Of a stretch of DNA of 64,000 nt, positions 12,501-22,663 are shown in pieces; positions within the stretch are counted from its first letter, which is position 1, and the number at the start of each line of letters is the position of its first letter. This stretch comes from Arenicola marina (Eukaryota; Annelida; Polychaeta; Arenicolidae). The notes beneath the pieces are model-generated. The model worked only from the letters and a program-made list of their open reading frames with translations. It did no database searches and was not told the origin of the DNA. A program made the position numbers and the translations under genes. The stretch is from NCBI GenBank assembly GCA_964019135.1, contig OZ025248.1, forward strand, positions 42,773,670 through 42,837,669. The letters run 5' to 3'.

Positions 12501-14630
12501 CATGTACCCGAAACAAATATGGCAGATGGTTGGTTGAGAAAAGTTGTGTGCTCAAACATTTCTTCGCAAAAATAAAACCGAAACAATCTAGTGTTGACAC
12601 ACTTTCTTGATGTCAGAAGATAGAACAAGGGATATAGAATATATAAGTACCATGATTGTATATGTAAATATTATGATAGCAGCTACAATCAATTCCTGAC
12701 TGGTGTCTAAAGATTTAGCATGGACATCGTTGTGCCCCTACCTGCAGGCAGGAAATGTGGATGGAAGATTTGTTTACGTGGATGACTAAGTATTATTAAT
12801 GGTATGATTTATCAAACCATCGTCAATTTGAACAATGATACCATAACTTCATATTTACAGTAAAACCCACATGCATATGAATTAACAAAGTAATTGTGTT
12901 ACAATCAAGTTACCGTAAACTGCCTATTTGAAGCCGCATACATATTAGAAGCCGCACCCCAACTTTGGCCTTAAAACCGGGTTGGCAGGCACCCAGAACC
13001 ATTTCCAGAAAACTACATATTATAAGCCGCACCCAGACTTTGGCCTCTCGACCCCCCCTCCCGCCTATGTATCCCTGCCTAATCCCATCCTGCCAATGAA
13101 ATCAATTAACTGTTTATACAAGCAGTCGCGACTACTTGCAACATTCACCTCTCTGTCTCCGATCGCAACCTCTTATCAAGTGTCATACCAGTGGATGACC
13201 CTCCTGGCCCCTACCAAACCAATTAATTGTTTATACAAACAGTTGCGACTACTAACAAGATTCACCTCTCCCTCTCCGATGGCACCTCTTATCAAGTGTC
13301 ACACCAGTGGCTAGCCCTCCTGGCCCCTACCAAGCCAATTAATTGTTTATACAAGCAGTCACGACACTAACGACATTCCCCTCTCCCTTTCTGATCGCAG
13401 CTCTTATCAAGTGTCACACCAGTGGCTGGCTCTCAACTTATTGCATTTGGTGCGAGGCAACAGCCATATCAATTTACATCACCTGAAACATGGCCTCTGA
13501 TCATTGGTGTAGAATAGGTGTGGGTGAAGTCGCGTGGCAGTAGTAATAAATAATACAACTTTAAGTAACTCATTATTAGTCTTGATTGCCACAGTAGCAC
13601 AATGCCTGGGAAAAGAGCATCTTACGACGCAGCTTGTAAGTTGAATTATCTCCCGACGTTATGATGGAATAAATTATTTTGGCACCACCGGTTTTCGTAT
13701 TAGGAACGTTGTGGCGCACATTGGCGGGAAGGCACTGTATATTTTTTCTGTTATGAACTTCAACTTGAGCCACCGGCCCGCGATTTCTGCTGATTTCTTG
13801 TCTTCGGCCGTGTCAGCGGCATGGCTCTCACACTAGCTCCGTTTACGGGCGTGGTCAGAGAGGCATGTACCAGGGCTACGTGTGCACCAGACCCAGGTGA
13901 AAGAAGTGTCAGGTAGTAAACCAATGCATAATGTATGTATTCGCTCAACTCTGGAGATACATGCGCCCAGTGGCAGGGCCCCTGAGGGGGGGTAGCCATG
14001 TCGCGGGTCGATTTTAAGAAAAGGTCCATGTCGCGTGTCGATTTTAAGACTAGGCCCATGTCGCTTGTGTCAATTTTAAGAAAAGTTCCATGTCGTGTAT
14101 CGCTAAGTCTTATGTTGCATGCCGATTCTAAGACAACCCCAATGTCTCGTTATTGATTTTAAAAAATCGCTGTATTGCCGTGTCAAAAAAGCCCCTCTGG
14201 GACCCTAGTGCAGTAGTGGCAGCAAATGGTATGATTTATGAAACAGGCCCCACTCCACAATCAGTGACTATTTGTTTGCAACGTATCACAGGTTAAGCAT
14301 ACAAGGCTTAAATAATGTCAAAAAGCACAAGCGATTAAATTTCCTAGCTCACTGCCAACATCATATTAACACATGAAATATTTTAACCAAGCAAAGCAAC
14401 AAGCGTTCACTCACCCTGCCGTCACTCTTGACGACTTTCTTGCCATGGCCAGGGTAGATTTTGTAACCGCTGAACGAGCACAGCTCGATCCTGCAAAGAA
14501 ATAAACATGTTTATCCGTATCTCGGGTGTGTCATACATTAAATTGGAGGTAAAGTTGGTATTGATGACTGTCACAGTATTTGATTTTTCACAGATAGTGC
14601 ACCTCACACATAATTTTGGTCTTACTTCAT
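9565..14630 (-). CDS. RPL24: 60S ribosomal protein L24 (eL24), complete, five coding exons
   Basis: Coding exons in transcript order: 14626-14630, 14415-14490, 10781-11028, 9915-9960, 9565-9648; 459 nt in total, 152 aa (human about 157). All introns are GT-AG and phases match; the first exon gives only ATGAA. Diagnostic eL24 blocks are present: [17 protein letters not shown] at the N-terminus (residues 4-20), [52 protein letters not shown], and the C-terminal RVGGKR. eL24 sits at the subunit interface and takes part in bridge eB13. Intron 2 (11029-14414) is long and holds a foldback element and a tandem repeat; intron 3 holds a SINE and a short minisatellite. Single-copy gene, nothing broken. 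Confidence 0.98.
10190..10360 (-). mobile_element. Degenerate SINE family A copy in an RPL24 intron
   Basis: On the minus strand the body (TCCCGGGAGGTTCTTGGTCCAG) matches the SINE A body near 2815. A decayed tRNA-like head lies to the right, with GTTGAACCATC where box B would be. No target duplication was recognised. Confidence 0.5.
10535..10690. repeat. 34-bp tandem repeat, 4-5 copies
   Basis: Unit close to GGACCAATGTACTGCATCCT plus CCCCTCCTAGGACA. It lies in RPL24 intron 3, about 90 bases downstream, in transcript direction, of coding exon 3. Copies are nearly identical. Confidence 0.85.
12050..12745. mobile_element. Foldback / MITE-like inverted repeat element in RPL24 intron 2
   Basis: Arms of about 230 bases (roughly 12055-12290 and 12535-12745) are inverted copies of each other; for example TTGATGTCAGAAGATAGAAC near 12607 pairs with its complement near 12200. 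A second inverted pair inside (GATAGAGGGTGCTGC near 12382 and GACAACACCCTCTCTAGCAG near 12427) makes the centre palindromic too. It encodes nothing. A related sequence lies at 59,815-59,930. Confidence 0.7.
13085..13430. repeat. About 118-bp tandem repeat, 3 copies
   Basis: The block (CCAATTAATTGTTTATACAA, CTCTTATCAAGTGTCA, CCAGTGGCT) occurs three times with divergence, within RPL24 intron 2. The plus-strand frame through it has no coding character. Confidence 0.8.
13975..14215. mobile_element. Dispersed repeat rich in TCGATTTTAAG / CATGTCG motifs
   Basis: Starts with CAGGGCCCCTGAGG and ends near GGGACCCTAGTGCAG, with internal repeats of a TCGATTTTAAGAAAA-like motif. An inverted relative lies at 63,755-63,950 and a looser one at 35,700-35,870. 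The GGGCCC-type ends suggest a non-autonomous DNA transposon; no target duplication was identified. Confidence 0.5.
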
Positions 14631-14644
14631 GATGGCGATTTTGT

Positions 14645-14655
14645 GAGAGAGGAAG
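14645..14655 (-). promoter_or_regulatory. 5'TOP-like pyrimidine tract of RPL24
   Basis: On the minus strand CTTCCTCTCTC lies 15-25 bases before the ATG. A cytosine followed by an unbroken pyrimidine run is the terminal oligopyrimidine signature of ribosomal protein mRNAs, under mTORC1/LARP1 control in animals. If transcription starts at 14655 the 5'UTR is 25 nt. The start site itself is inferred. Confidence 0.65.
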
Positions 14656-14764
14656 CGGATGCTGATTAATGGAAAGATATGAACTCCATATTCCGAGGGC
14701 ATGGTTTCGGAACGAACGTACCGTAGCGTTATAGCTCTGTGCACATTTCTTGGTCATTTTCCAA

Positions 14765-15940
14765 GTTAATGCCTACATGTAAATAGCACTGAGACTACTT
14801 ATTATATTTAACCATAGCTTTATCTTCATGCAAGTATGGACATACAATTTTAAACCCTGCTCAAGCTGTTGTCTCAAACATTATGTGCAAAATCATGCAT
14901 TGATAGAGGCTCTTTTTCACGTTTTGGGGGGAACCGCAAACGTTATGACGCATTGTAGGCGTAGTTCCTCAATTAAGCGGGGAATACGAAATCAGTTTGG
15001 CTTATTTGCAATGCATGTTTTTCATCAAATAGGACAAGAGAGTGATAAGGGACTGCTAACAAAGACAAGGTGTCATTTTATGGGCCATAAAAAAAGTTAA
15101 AATGTATAACGATAATGCATGGTGCCGGCAAATGTTTATTGCCAAACCTTTCATAATGAGATACATGCCTCGAAATAATTTTGGACCTATATCGTTAGAG
15201 CCGAGCCGCCAAATCATAATAATAATACAACCCTGGCTCGTTCTGGGTTCTTCCATAGTTTCCTTGCTAATGCTTGTTATTAAGCGTATCGAGACGGTAC
15301 TTGTGAAAATGTTCTTTGCTTTAGGAGAAACAACTTAACCCTACCTTTTTCTTCCGTCATGCTGACTGAAATAGGTTATGTTTCTTTTAGACACCGCTGC
15401 GCACGTGGCGCACCAAGGAGGAAAGTAACAAACTATATTTATTGATATCCAAATCGCACTGATTTCACGTTGTGAACTATGCCCTCATTAAGGGACAAAG
15501 CATTTCATATCTAGGGGGTGGCTAGTATATATGTTGTTTGTAAAGAAAAATATCTGTCTCTTGCTTCGCCTGTTACCCCCCAAAAAAATTCTTTATTTTA
15601 AAAAAACACATGGGCATCAAATGGTCCGTTCCAATTAAAGGGCTGGTCATATTGGCCAATAATTCGGTTGTTTTCGCTACAAAGAGGTTGTAGATAGTTC
15701 GAATCGGTATTAAAATCATAGTTAACACTAAATAAAACATTGATTGAGACTTCATCTCAATACCTTTCGGTGGAATGTATTGTATACATGCAATCTACAA
15801 TGCAGTCTAACGGACCTTATCAAAGCAACAGAAAGCGCCACACTCCTTCACACGCCACAGGCCAGTCGGAAGCGGGGGGCAGGGGCGAAATTTAACCCCT
15901 TACTTTTTTTGCCTAACCCCCAAAAATGATATAGGCTATG
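14765..15940. other. Upstream of RPL24, no gene seen
   Basis: Moderately AT-rich unique sequence. The short open frames show no codon bias, splice context or known motif. Confidence 0.5.
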
Positions 15941-16640
15941 ATGTTATGACGTCACAGTGACGAGTGCCCCCCGCCCCCCCTCCTCCCCCGGTTGCAAGTT
16001 TTCAGAGAGCAACCCAACGCAAGTCTGATCTGTGTCTGCCCCCCCCCCACCCCAACCCACGCACACTCTCATTTGGCTTCCGACGGGCCTGTCATGCTGT
16101 GGGGGAGGCTGTCGTTGGTCCGGAGTGAGGGCTTGTCCGGGTGGGGTTTCCGGGGGGGGGGAGGGGCTGTCCGTTTGTGGAGGGCGGGGGAGGAGCTTCC
16201 ATTTGTCGTGGGGGGGGGGGGGGGGGGATTGTCCGGAGGAAACTGGGAATGAGGAAAATAGTTCTTCCTGAACAGGGAATGGGGTATTAGCCGACCGCAG
16301 TGATCAAGGATTTTCATTAATCGTGAGCTGGGAATTTTAATATTGAATAACCGGTAATCGGGAAATCGTTAAATGTAGCATTGTGTATCCGCCCTTCCAT
16401 TGCATGCGGAGAGTTCTGCTTTTACTTAGCGTGACATGGGAATAAATAAATTTATTCTTCGTGATCTGGGAACATGACCCCACCCCCCCCCATTGTCAGA
16501 GGGCACATTGTCCGAGGGGAGATTGTCCCCCCAGGGTAGGAAGTTGCCCTGGGGGGAATTTTCCGGAAGGAGTTGTCTTGGGGGGAGGGGGGGACTGAGA
16601 GGGGGCAGGTATTGTCCGGGGGGAAGTTGACCTAGAAGTT
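15940..16640. repeat. G/C homopolymer-rich low-complexity stretch
   Basis: Many runs of six or more G or C (the longest near 16,210-16,227), with repeated TTGTCCGGGG / TTGTCCCCCC phrases. The glycine- or proline-rich open frames over it are artefacts. G-runs on one strand could form quadruplexes (inference). Confidence 0.7.
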
Positions 16641-16777
16641 ATCCCAGCCATGACATCGATGACCCGTCGTGTGCATGGTCATGGCCATTACTCACTATAG
16701 TCTCGTAGTTTGACGTTTCAAGCGTGATTTCTCAAACCAGAGCTCGTCGTGAGGGACTATTTCATCTCGCATGAAAC

Positions 16778-17000
16778 GACCCCACCCACTAATAGGGCAT
16801 GTCAGTTCTCGCGGGTTCTACTTCCGGCCTGAGATTTTGGGGACATACAAACGAACACGTGCCATTTGTTCAGTGCGCAGCCTGACTCGCCCCCTGCGTA
16901 ACAATGGATACCGCGCGCAGAGGGCTGTCATACTAGTTACGACATAGGACGCGGAACCAGGCAAGCTGCGCGGCCAGCCAGGCAAACAAGGGGTGGGTCG
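16778..17000. mobile_element. MITE-like element with GACCCCACCC / GGGGTGGGTC ends
   Basis: Inverted ends GACCCCACCC and GGGGTGGGTC enclose sequence related to 20,796-21,145 (TTTTGGGGACATACAAACGA, ACGTGCCATTTGTTC, GGAACCAGGCAA). Non-coding. Two related copies and palindromic ends support a non-autonomous DNA transposon family. Confidence 0.55.
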
Positions 17001-17029
17001 CAATTCGTCTTTCGTGCGTCTTAAATAAA

Positions 17030-18200
17030 GAACTGTTAACGTTTTCGTGTCGATATGTTGGTAGATGACACTTTGAACATGTCATTTTCCATAATACTGG
17101 CCACGTTCAGTTAACTAGGCGCACAACAGGTAGATGATTTCCCAATGTTTAGGTTACACACCAATAGGTCGTGCGTAGAAAAGTATATGGTGTCAAGTAG
17201 TGCCTAAAAATATGATCGTATATCAGGGTTATATGGTTACTGGTTACTTCTTTCTTTGTATATATTGTTTCTTTTACTAATGTTTGGCCAGATTACTGCC
17301 TGTTGCATTAATCTGTGGCGTATTTAATCATGTTTGCGGACGTTACCGGTGCGTGGTTCGGTCGACCTCATCACATGCTGATTCGCTGGGTGTTTAATTT
17401 TCGGCGGGTCGCGCTAGGGGGGTGTCATACTATGGGCTGTAGCTAAAAATATCGCACGTGAACCTATGTTCTGTTTGTTGTTAAAATAAAGTTGGATACT
17501 TTCTCTATAATTTGCTATAGCCCATATAGTCAAACATGGTTACCGATTTTTTTCTAGCATGGGGTTGAAAATTTGGGTTTTTGCATTACTTAACATGGGG
17601 ATGGTTTCTATTGGTGTGTAACCTTTACACTGATCTTGAGTGATCGAGTGACAGGTATGGACAGCCTTTGCCGTCAAAATTACAGTTTTTCAATCCTGAA
17701 TGCAACTACCATTCAAATAGGCAAATTTCAAAAGAACAACGTTGTAAATTTACTGTGTTAACATTATCTTTCTAAATTGCTTCCGTTGTGTTACATTCAT
17801 AGTATTGATTGGTATTTTGACAAACAATTTCATGAGAACCACAAAATAGACCAGTACTGTGACTTTTCCATTTCCACAGAGTGAGCTACCTTACATGTAC
17901 TTATCGACTTACCGGTATAATGATCTGGATCTAAGTTAAACTTGTGCGGCAAACTTAATATCCAAAGAAGTATATACATGAAGCAGTTGACTTCAGTCAT
18001 ACCTCAGTTTAACGGGTCCTTTCAAATATGCTAGCAAAAATAGATAATCTATGCTTCCTCTTTATGGGAATGGTGGAATTAAGCCTTAATTTATAAAACA
18101 AAATGTGTTTAGATTTTTATAGGTGGCCACTTGTGTTGATATTATTAATTTGTATAGCTGATGTGTCTACGTTCAGCTTACTGATAGCTTTAGTTCTGTA
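17030..18200. other. No gene seen
   Basis: AT-rich unique sequence without a plausible exon on either strand. Confidence 0.5.
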
Positions 18201-18219
18201 TAAATCTTTAATTGTAATA

Positions 18220-19790
18220 TTTCCTTTTGATTAATTAAATTACACTTTCTTTTGCTACTTTTGACATAAACACACAAGGAAACAAAAATTATTTAAAAAT
18301 TGTGGCATCTTTAAATATATGGAGATTTTCATCCGGAATCTGTAATGCAAACTTACAAAGTCAATAATTATTCAGTGTATGACCTTCATGATTGACTACT
18401 TTTTTGCTCATACATTGCATAAACATGATGATAATAAATCAAAGTTTCTATTTGTCTCTTTGCATTGGATTTGCTTCTATCATATCAGTTTAATTAGGTT
18501 GACAACATATGGTATAAAATAAAATCTGCAAGTATTTCAAATGTAGCAGATACGAAAACTAAATGAAGGTACAAAAACTAAGTGAAGGTACAAAAAATGA
18601 GATATTTCATACTTCATCAAATTCATAACAATTCCTTTTAAGGTTGCCCAATTAATTTGATTAAATTCCACTTTGCATAGCTATTTTTTTCCTGGTGAAA
18701 CATAAAACATATAATAAAGAAAGAAGAGAACAACAAACTATTAAAAATATTGATAACAATTAACCCATAAGGAATTCAGTAATATTATTAAAGGTATTAT
18801 TATAGAAACATTTTTATTTAACCAGCATAAGCATAAAAAATCCCAATAAAGGGATAATCAATATATATGTTACATTTTGTTAGGTCAATGTCATCTCTTA
18901 ATTCTCCTGCATTCGACAACATTAATGACAATGGCACATTCCTTGGTTAATAAATCCTGTGTACCGTAATAAATATAACATATAAGCTTTTCAAATCTCT
19001 CAGTTGCTACCGGTATATTGTATTAGATTGTGTTCCATCAACTTAAATGAAGAAAAGATTAATTTATGACTTTAAAAAACAATAGGACATTATATGGTTT
19101 AATAGGATATAATAATCATCAACTTTGTTTTACATTAAATCAGCCCTGGGTGACAAATTTTTTTCATGACATTTGCAAATTAAAATCTACATTGAAATTA
19201 ATGCTGCATAACTCTGTAATGATAAGATGTCCTCTTTAGATTGTGCGACTTAATTTTGATTAAATTGCACCTTTTTGGTACTGTTGTCCTGAGGTCTATA
19301 CATATGATGTATATTAATAAAAATAAAAATAAAAAAATTAAGAAAAACATCCATAATAACAAGTAGCACATAAGGACTCAAGTAACATTAAACATCTTTC
19401 GCAGGTTTATATATATATTTTCATTTAACCAGTATAAACATCACAATAAAATGATACTAATCATCAATATATATGGCACATGTTGTTACTTTTATTCCTT
19501 TCTCTAACATTTAGCTACAGTTGTGACAAGAGCACCAAGACATATTGCTTTGCCAATAAATTCTGTGTGTCATAATAAATAAACTGGTGTTGTATAATCA
19601 CTTTTTCAGACTTCTGCGCGGTTGCTATAGTATATATTATAACATGTTCCATTATTTGAAAAGTCCAGTTTACAACACTTAGAATATAACTGGACATTAC
19701 AATTCAGTAGGCTATATCAATCAACTTTCTACTTTCTGTGATGACAAACATTATTCATGACATTGGCAAATTCATTAATTTTCTTTAAAG
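18220..19790. repeat. Diverged direct repeat of about 600 bp, AT-rich
   Basis: Segments starting near 18,640 and 19,235 share the same order of motifs: TTGATTAAATT-C-AC, TTTTATTTAACCAG-ATAA, ATCAATATATATG-, TGTTCCAT, and CATGACATTTGCAAATT / CATGACATTGGCAAATT. A weaker third copy may start near 18,225. Copies are heavily decayed, so this is an old duplication. Confidence 0.5.
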
Positions 19791-20795
19791 GTTCTAGAGG
19801 TTTACGCAGTCTGTTAACTTTTTTATTTCTTCATAGATTTTTTTTTAATTGTTTAAATTATTTCCCAAAATAGCAGTTTCGTGTTATATTACATAGAATA
19901 CAGGGATATAATGTCATTTTCTTACATCAGATCATCAAATACAATAGATTTACTTTTCACACTTCATAGATTTAGTTATTTGCATCCACATACTTTGTAC
20001 TCTTGTCTAATTTATATTTACATTCTTTGCAATGTTTTATTGGTATGTTCACTTGATTGTTGACTTGCCAAAAACTCAATATTTCAATATAATAAAAAAC
20101 TAAGATTTGACAAAATGAATTTTTTTATCATAGATTAAAAAATATGTAAAAGACATATCACTTCCCATATACTTAGATCTATATCTATGTGTAATATATA
20201 TCTCAGACAAATATGTATAGGTAAATTGTACACATTATTTGACATCAAATATTTGCTAAATACAAAGGGGATGATTGAGGATTTATATAATGTCACATTA
20301 TTTAAGTTAATACAGTTGATTTATTTTTTATTTTATAATGTTATTCCTATTCAAAGCTTTACTTAAATAAAGCTTAGTTATAATTTGTCAAAGCCGTCAT
20401 AATTGATTTCTTGATTTGGACAAAACTGTAATAACATCATTCGCGGTAAAATAACAATTAAGTAGTATTGAGCTCAAGTGGCTCCATCATATCTGCTCAT
20501 AAAATCACCCATATGCATCAGCAGTATGAGAAACATTGGATAAATCGATACGTTGAAAACAATAGCCGTTTCCCCATTTTCGCCAATTATGGTTTATTCC
20601 GCTTGTCATCTGTAATTCGGCCGTCGGCAATACAGTCAGGCCAGCACAAATATTGGGTATTCAGCGGGTTGTACTGCGCCAAGTTTACTGACCGCAGTTA
20701 TTGATACGGGAAAATACAAGTTCAAAGTGTCTTTCAACAATATATTGTCACTAGATAGTTAACAGGTGCTTATTTAAGTTACATAGAGGCCTAGA
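19790..20795. other. AT-rich sequence, no gene seen
   Basis: Short open frames only, without splice or codon support. Confidence 0.5.
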
Positions 20796-21145
20796 AGGGA
20801 CCCACCCTTTTCTCCCCTCGCTCACCGCGCAGTTTGCCTGGTTCCACGTCCTAAATCGTGACTAGAATGAGAGCGTTTTGATTCGTCAAGCAGGGAGCGA
20901 GTGAGTTGCGCAGTGAAAAATTAAGGTCGCATGTAGGGCTATAAAGTCTCGTTCGCTTAGACTTCCGGTTTACTCATTTTGGGGACAAACAAACGAAGCA
21001 CGTGTTCGGAACGAGTTTAGAAGCTCTGTGCACACTGGTAGCATGACTATCTGTGACGTAGGCGTGACGTGTATGTTACGCAAAGAGAGAGACCGGGAAC
21101 CAGACTACCTGCGCAAAAGCCAGGCGCCGAGGGGTGGGTCCATTG
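20796..21145. mobile_element. MITE-like palindromic element
   Basis: Ends GGACCCACCC and GGGTGGGTCC are inverted; inside, CGCGCAGTTTGCCTGGTTCC near 20,827 mirrors GGGAACCAGACTACCTGCGC near 21,094. Relatives: 16,778-17,000 and, in opposite orientation, a fragment at 21,835-21,925 (CACGTGTTTGTTTGTCCCCA). Confidence 0.6.
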
Positions 21146-22663
21146 CGGAAGACCTAGCGATATGATTCAGAATATTTAAGAAATATAGCTTCACAAAACG
21201 GATAGACGACATATTTTGTATTCGTTTGCGCCATCACAATGACGAATATTTGTTACGACGGGACAATACGACTAAGAAACCAACGTTTTTTTGCATTTCC
21301 TACGAAAACGAGGCATTATGACGTCACACGGATTCTCCCCGAGTGACAACGTTGGCGCAACGCTTCAAACAGAAAACTTACAGAAATGAAGAGACTTGGT
21401 CTTTTCGTGATCCAAAAGTGATCCGAAAACATTCAATTGGTCTTGTTTTATTTTTACCATGTGGTTTAATGACGCATCCGTGTGCTGTTACTCAATGCAC
21501 TGCACATTTTGACAGCGGAATGGTTAAGTCGATGACTTGCTCTCGCCATTTTTGTTACCGCGGAGGCACGCGAAACTGTGTGACGTCACTTGCTGTGTGG
21601 TGAACTTGCGAAAGCCCGGGTGCAGGGCTAAATTTAGAACGTTATTTTTAGCTTTCGAGTATTTTGAAGACGGATTTTTCCTTGTATATTCCCAAAGTTC
21701 TGCGCTTCATCGCCTCCAAATATTTTAACGTATATCTCTCATAGCCATGTTTAGTGAAATGGTACTCATAGTCTTTAGAATAGGCCTGGAAAGAAATTGA
21801 CTTATAGCTGTCTATACTTCAACATGGAGCACGTGTTTGTTTGTCCCCAAAACTGAAGTCTCGCGGCCCGATCGCGAGAACTGTATAGCCCTATAACGCC
21901 GTTGTCCCCAAAATCTGATCTCGCGAAGTATCGCACACATAAAACGAGATTCACTTGCATGCCCCATTAATATGGGCCGCCAAATCTTTGCGACAAATAG
22001 ATACATTATAAGTAATCATTATATATAATAATATATAAGACCAATTTGTTATTCATCTCATTTATTAAACGATTAAGCGTAGTACCAAATAACAAACCAT
22101 TAAATATGGGAACGTAAGATGACAACTTCCAACGCCTAATCCATATCCACCGACTATATATTTAATATGCGGCTCGCCAGGCTTTTTATTCTTTCTACGT
22201 TGGCTACCTTTCATCCTGGAAAACTTGGAGATCTGCGATTACCCGTTGTAAATCTTTTGGAATCGTAAATTGTGGAATTCGTGGTTCAACGCGAATATCA
22301 TTTCCTTGTTATCCTTCATTTCCCCCGATCAGCTTTTTAGACTTGCGATTTTATGGATATGGTATGTGAGATCGTGAAACACGGTGACCGTTCAGATACG
22401 ACCCTTTACAATGACATCGCAAGTAGCACAGAGCGATAACATACAAACGGAATTGTCAATTAGTGGCATTTCTGTGTTGGGTATTGATTCAATTGTAATC
22501 TTTGCATCATGGGTTGGCGCAGTGGTCGTATGATGCAAGTTATTAAATTATTGACTTTCTCTTCATCATTGTTGGGGAGATTTACACCATCAGAAGACTG
22601 TAAGTGAAAAGTTTCCAGCTGCATGCGCCTCTTGTTAATAGCACACAAATGCCAATAGCGCAG
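21146..22663. other. 3' flank of sushi gene 1, no further gene seen
   Basis: Contains the MITE fragment at 21,835-21,925. TTTATT near 22,057 (AATAAA on the minus strand) could end the sushi gene 1 transcript, giving a 3'UTR of about 600 nt. No coding exon recognised. Confidence 0.4.

Noticed and set aside
15992..16317. Gly-rich and Pro-rich ORFs
   Set aside because: Homopolymer G/C tracts produce them; no splice or domain support.
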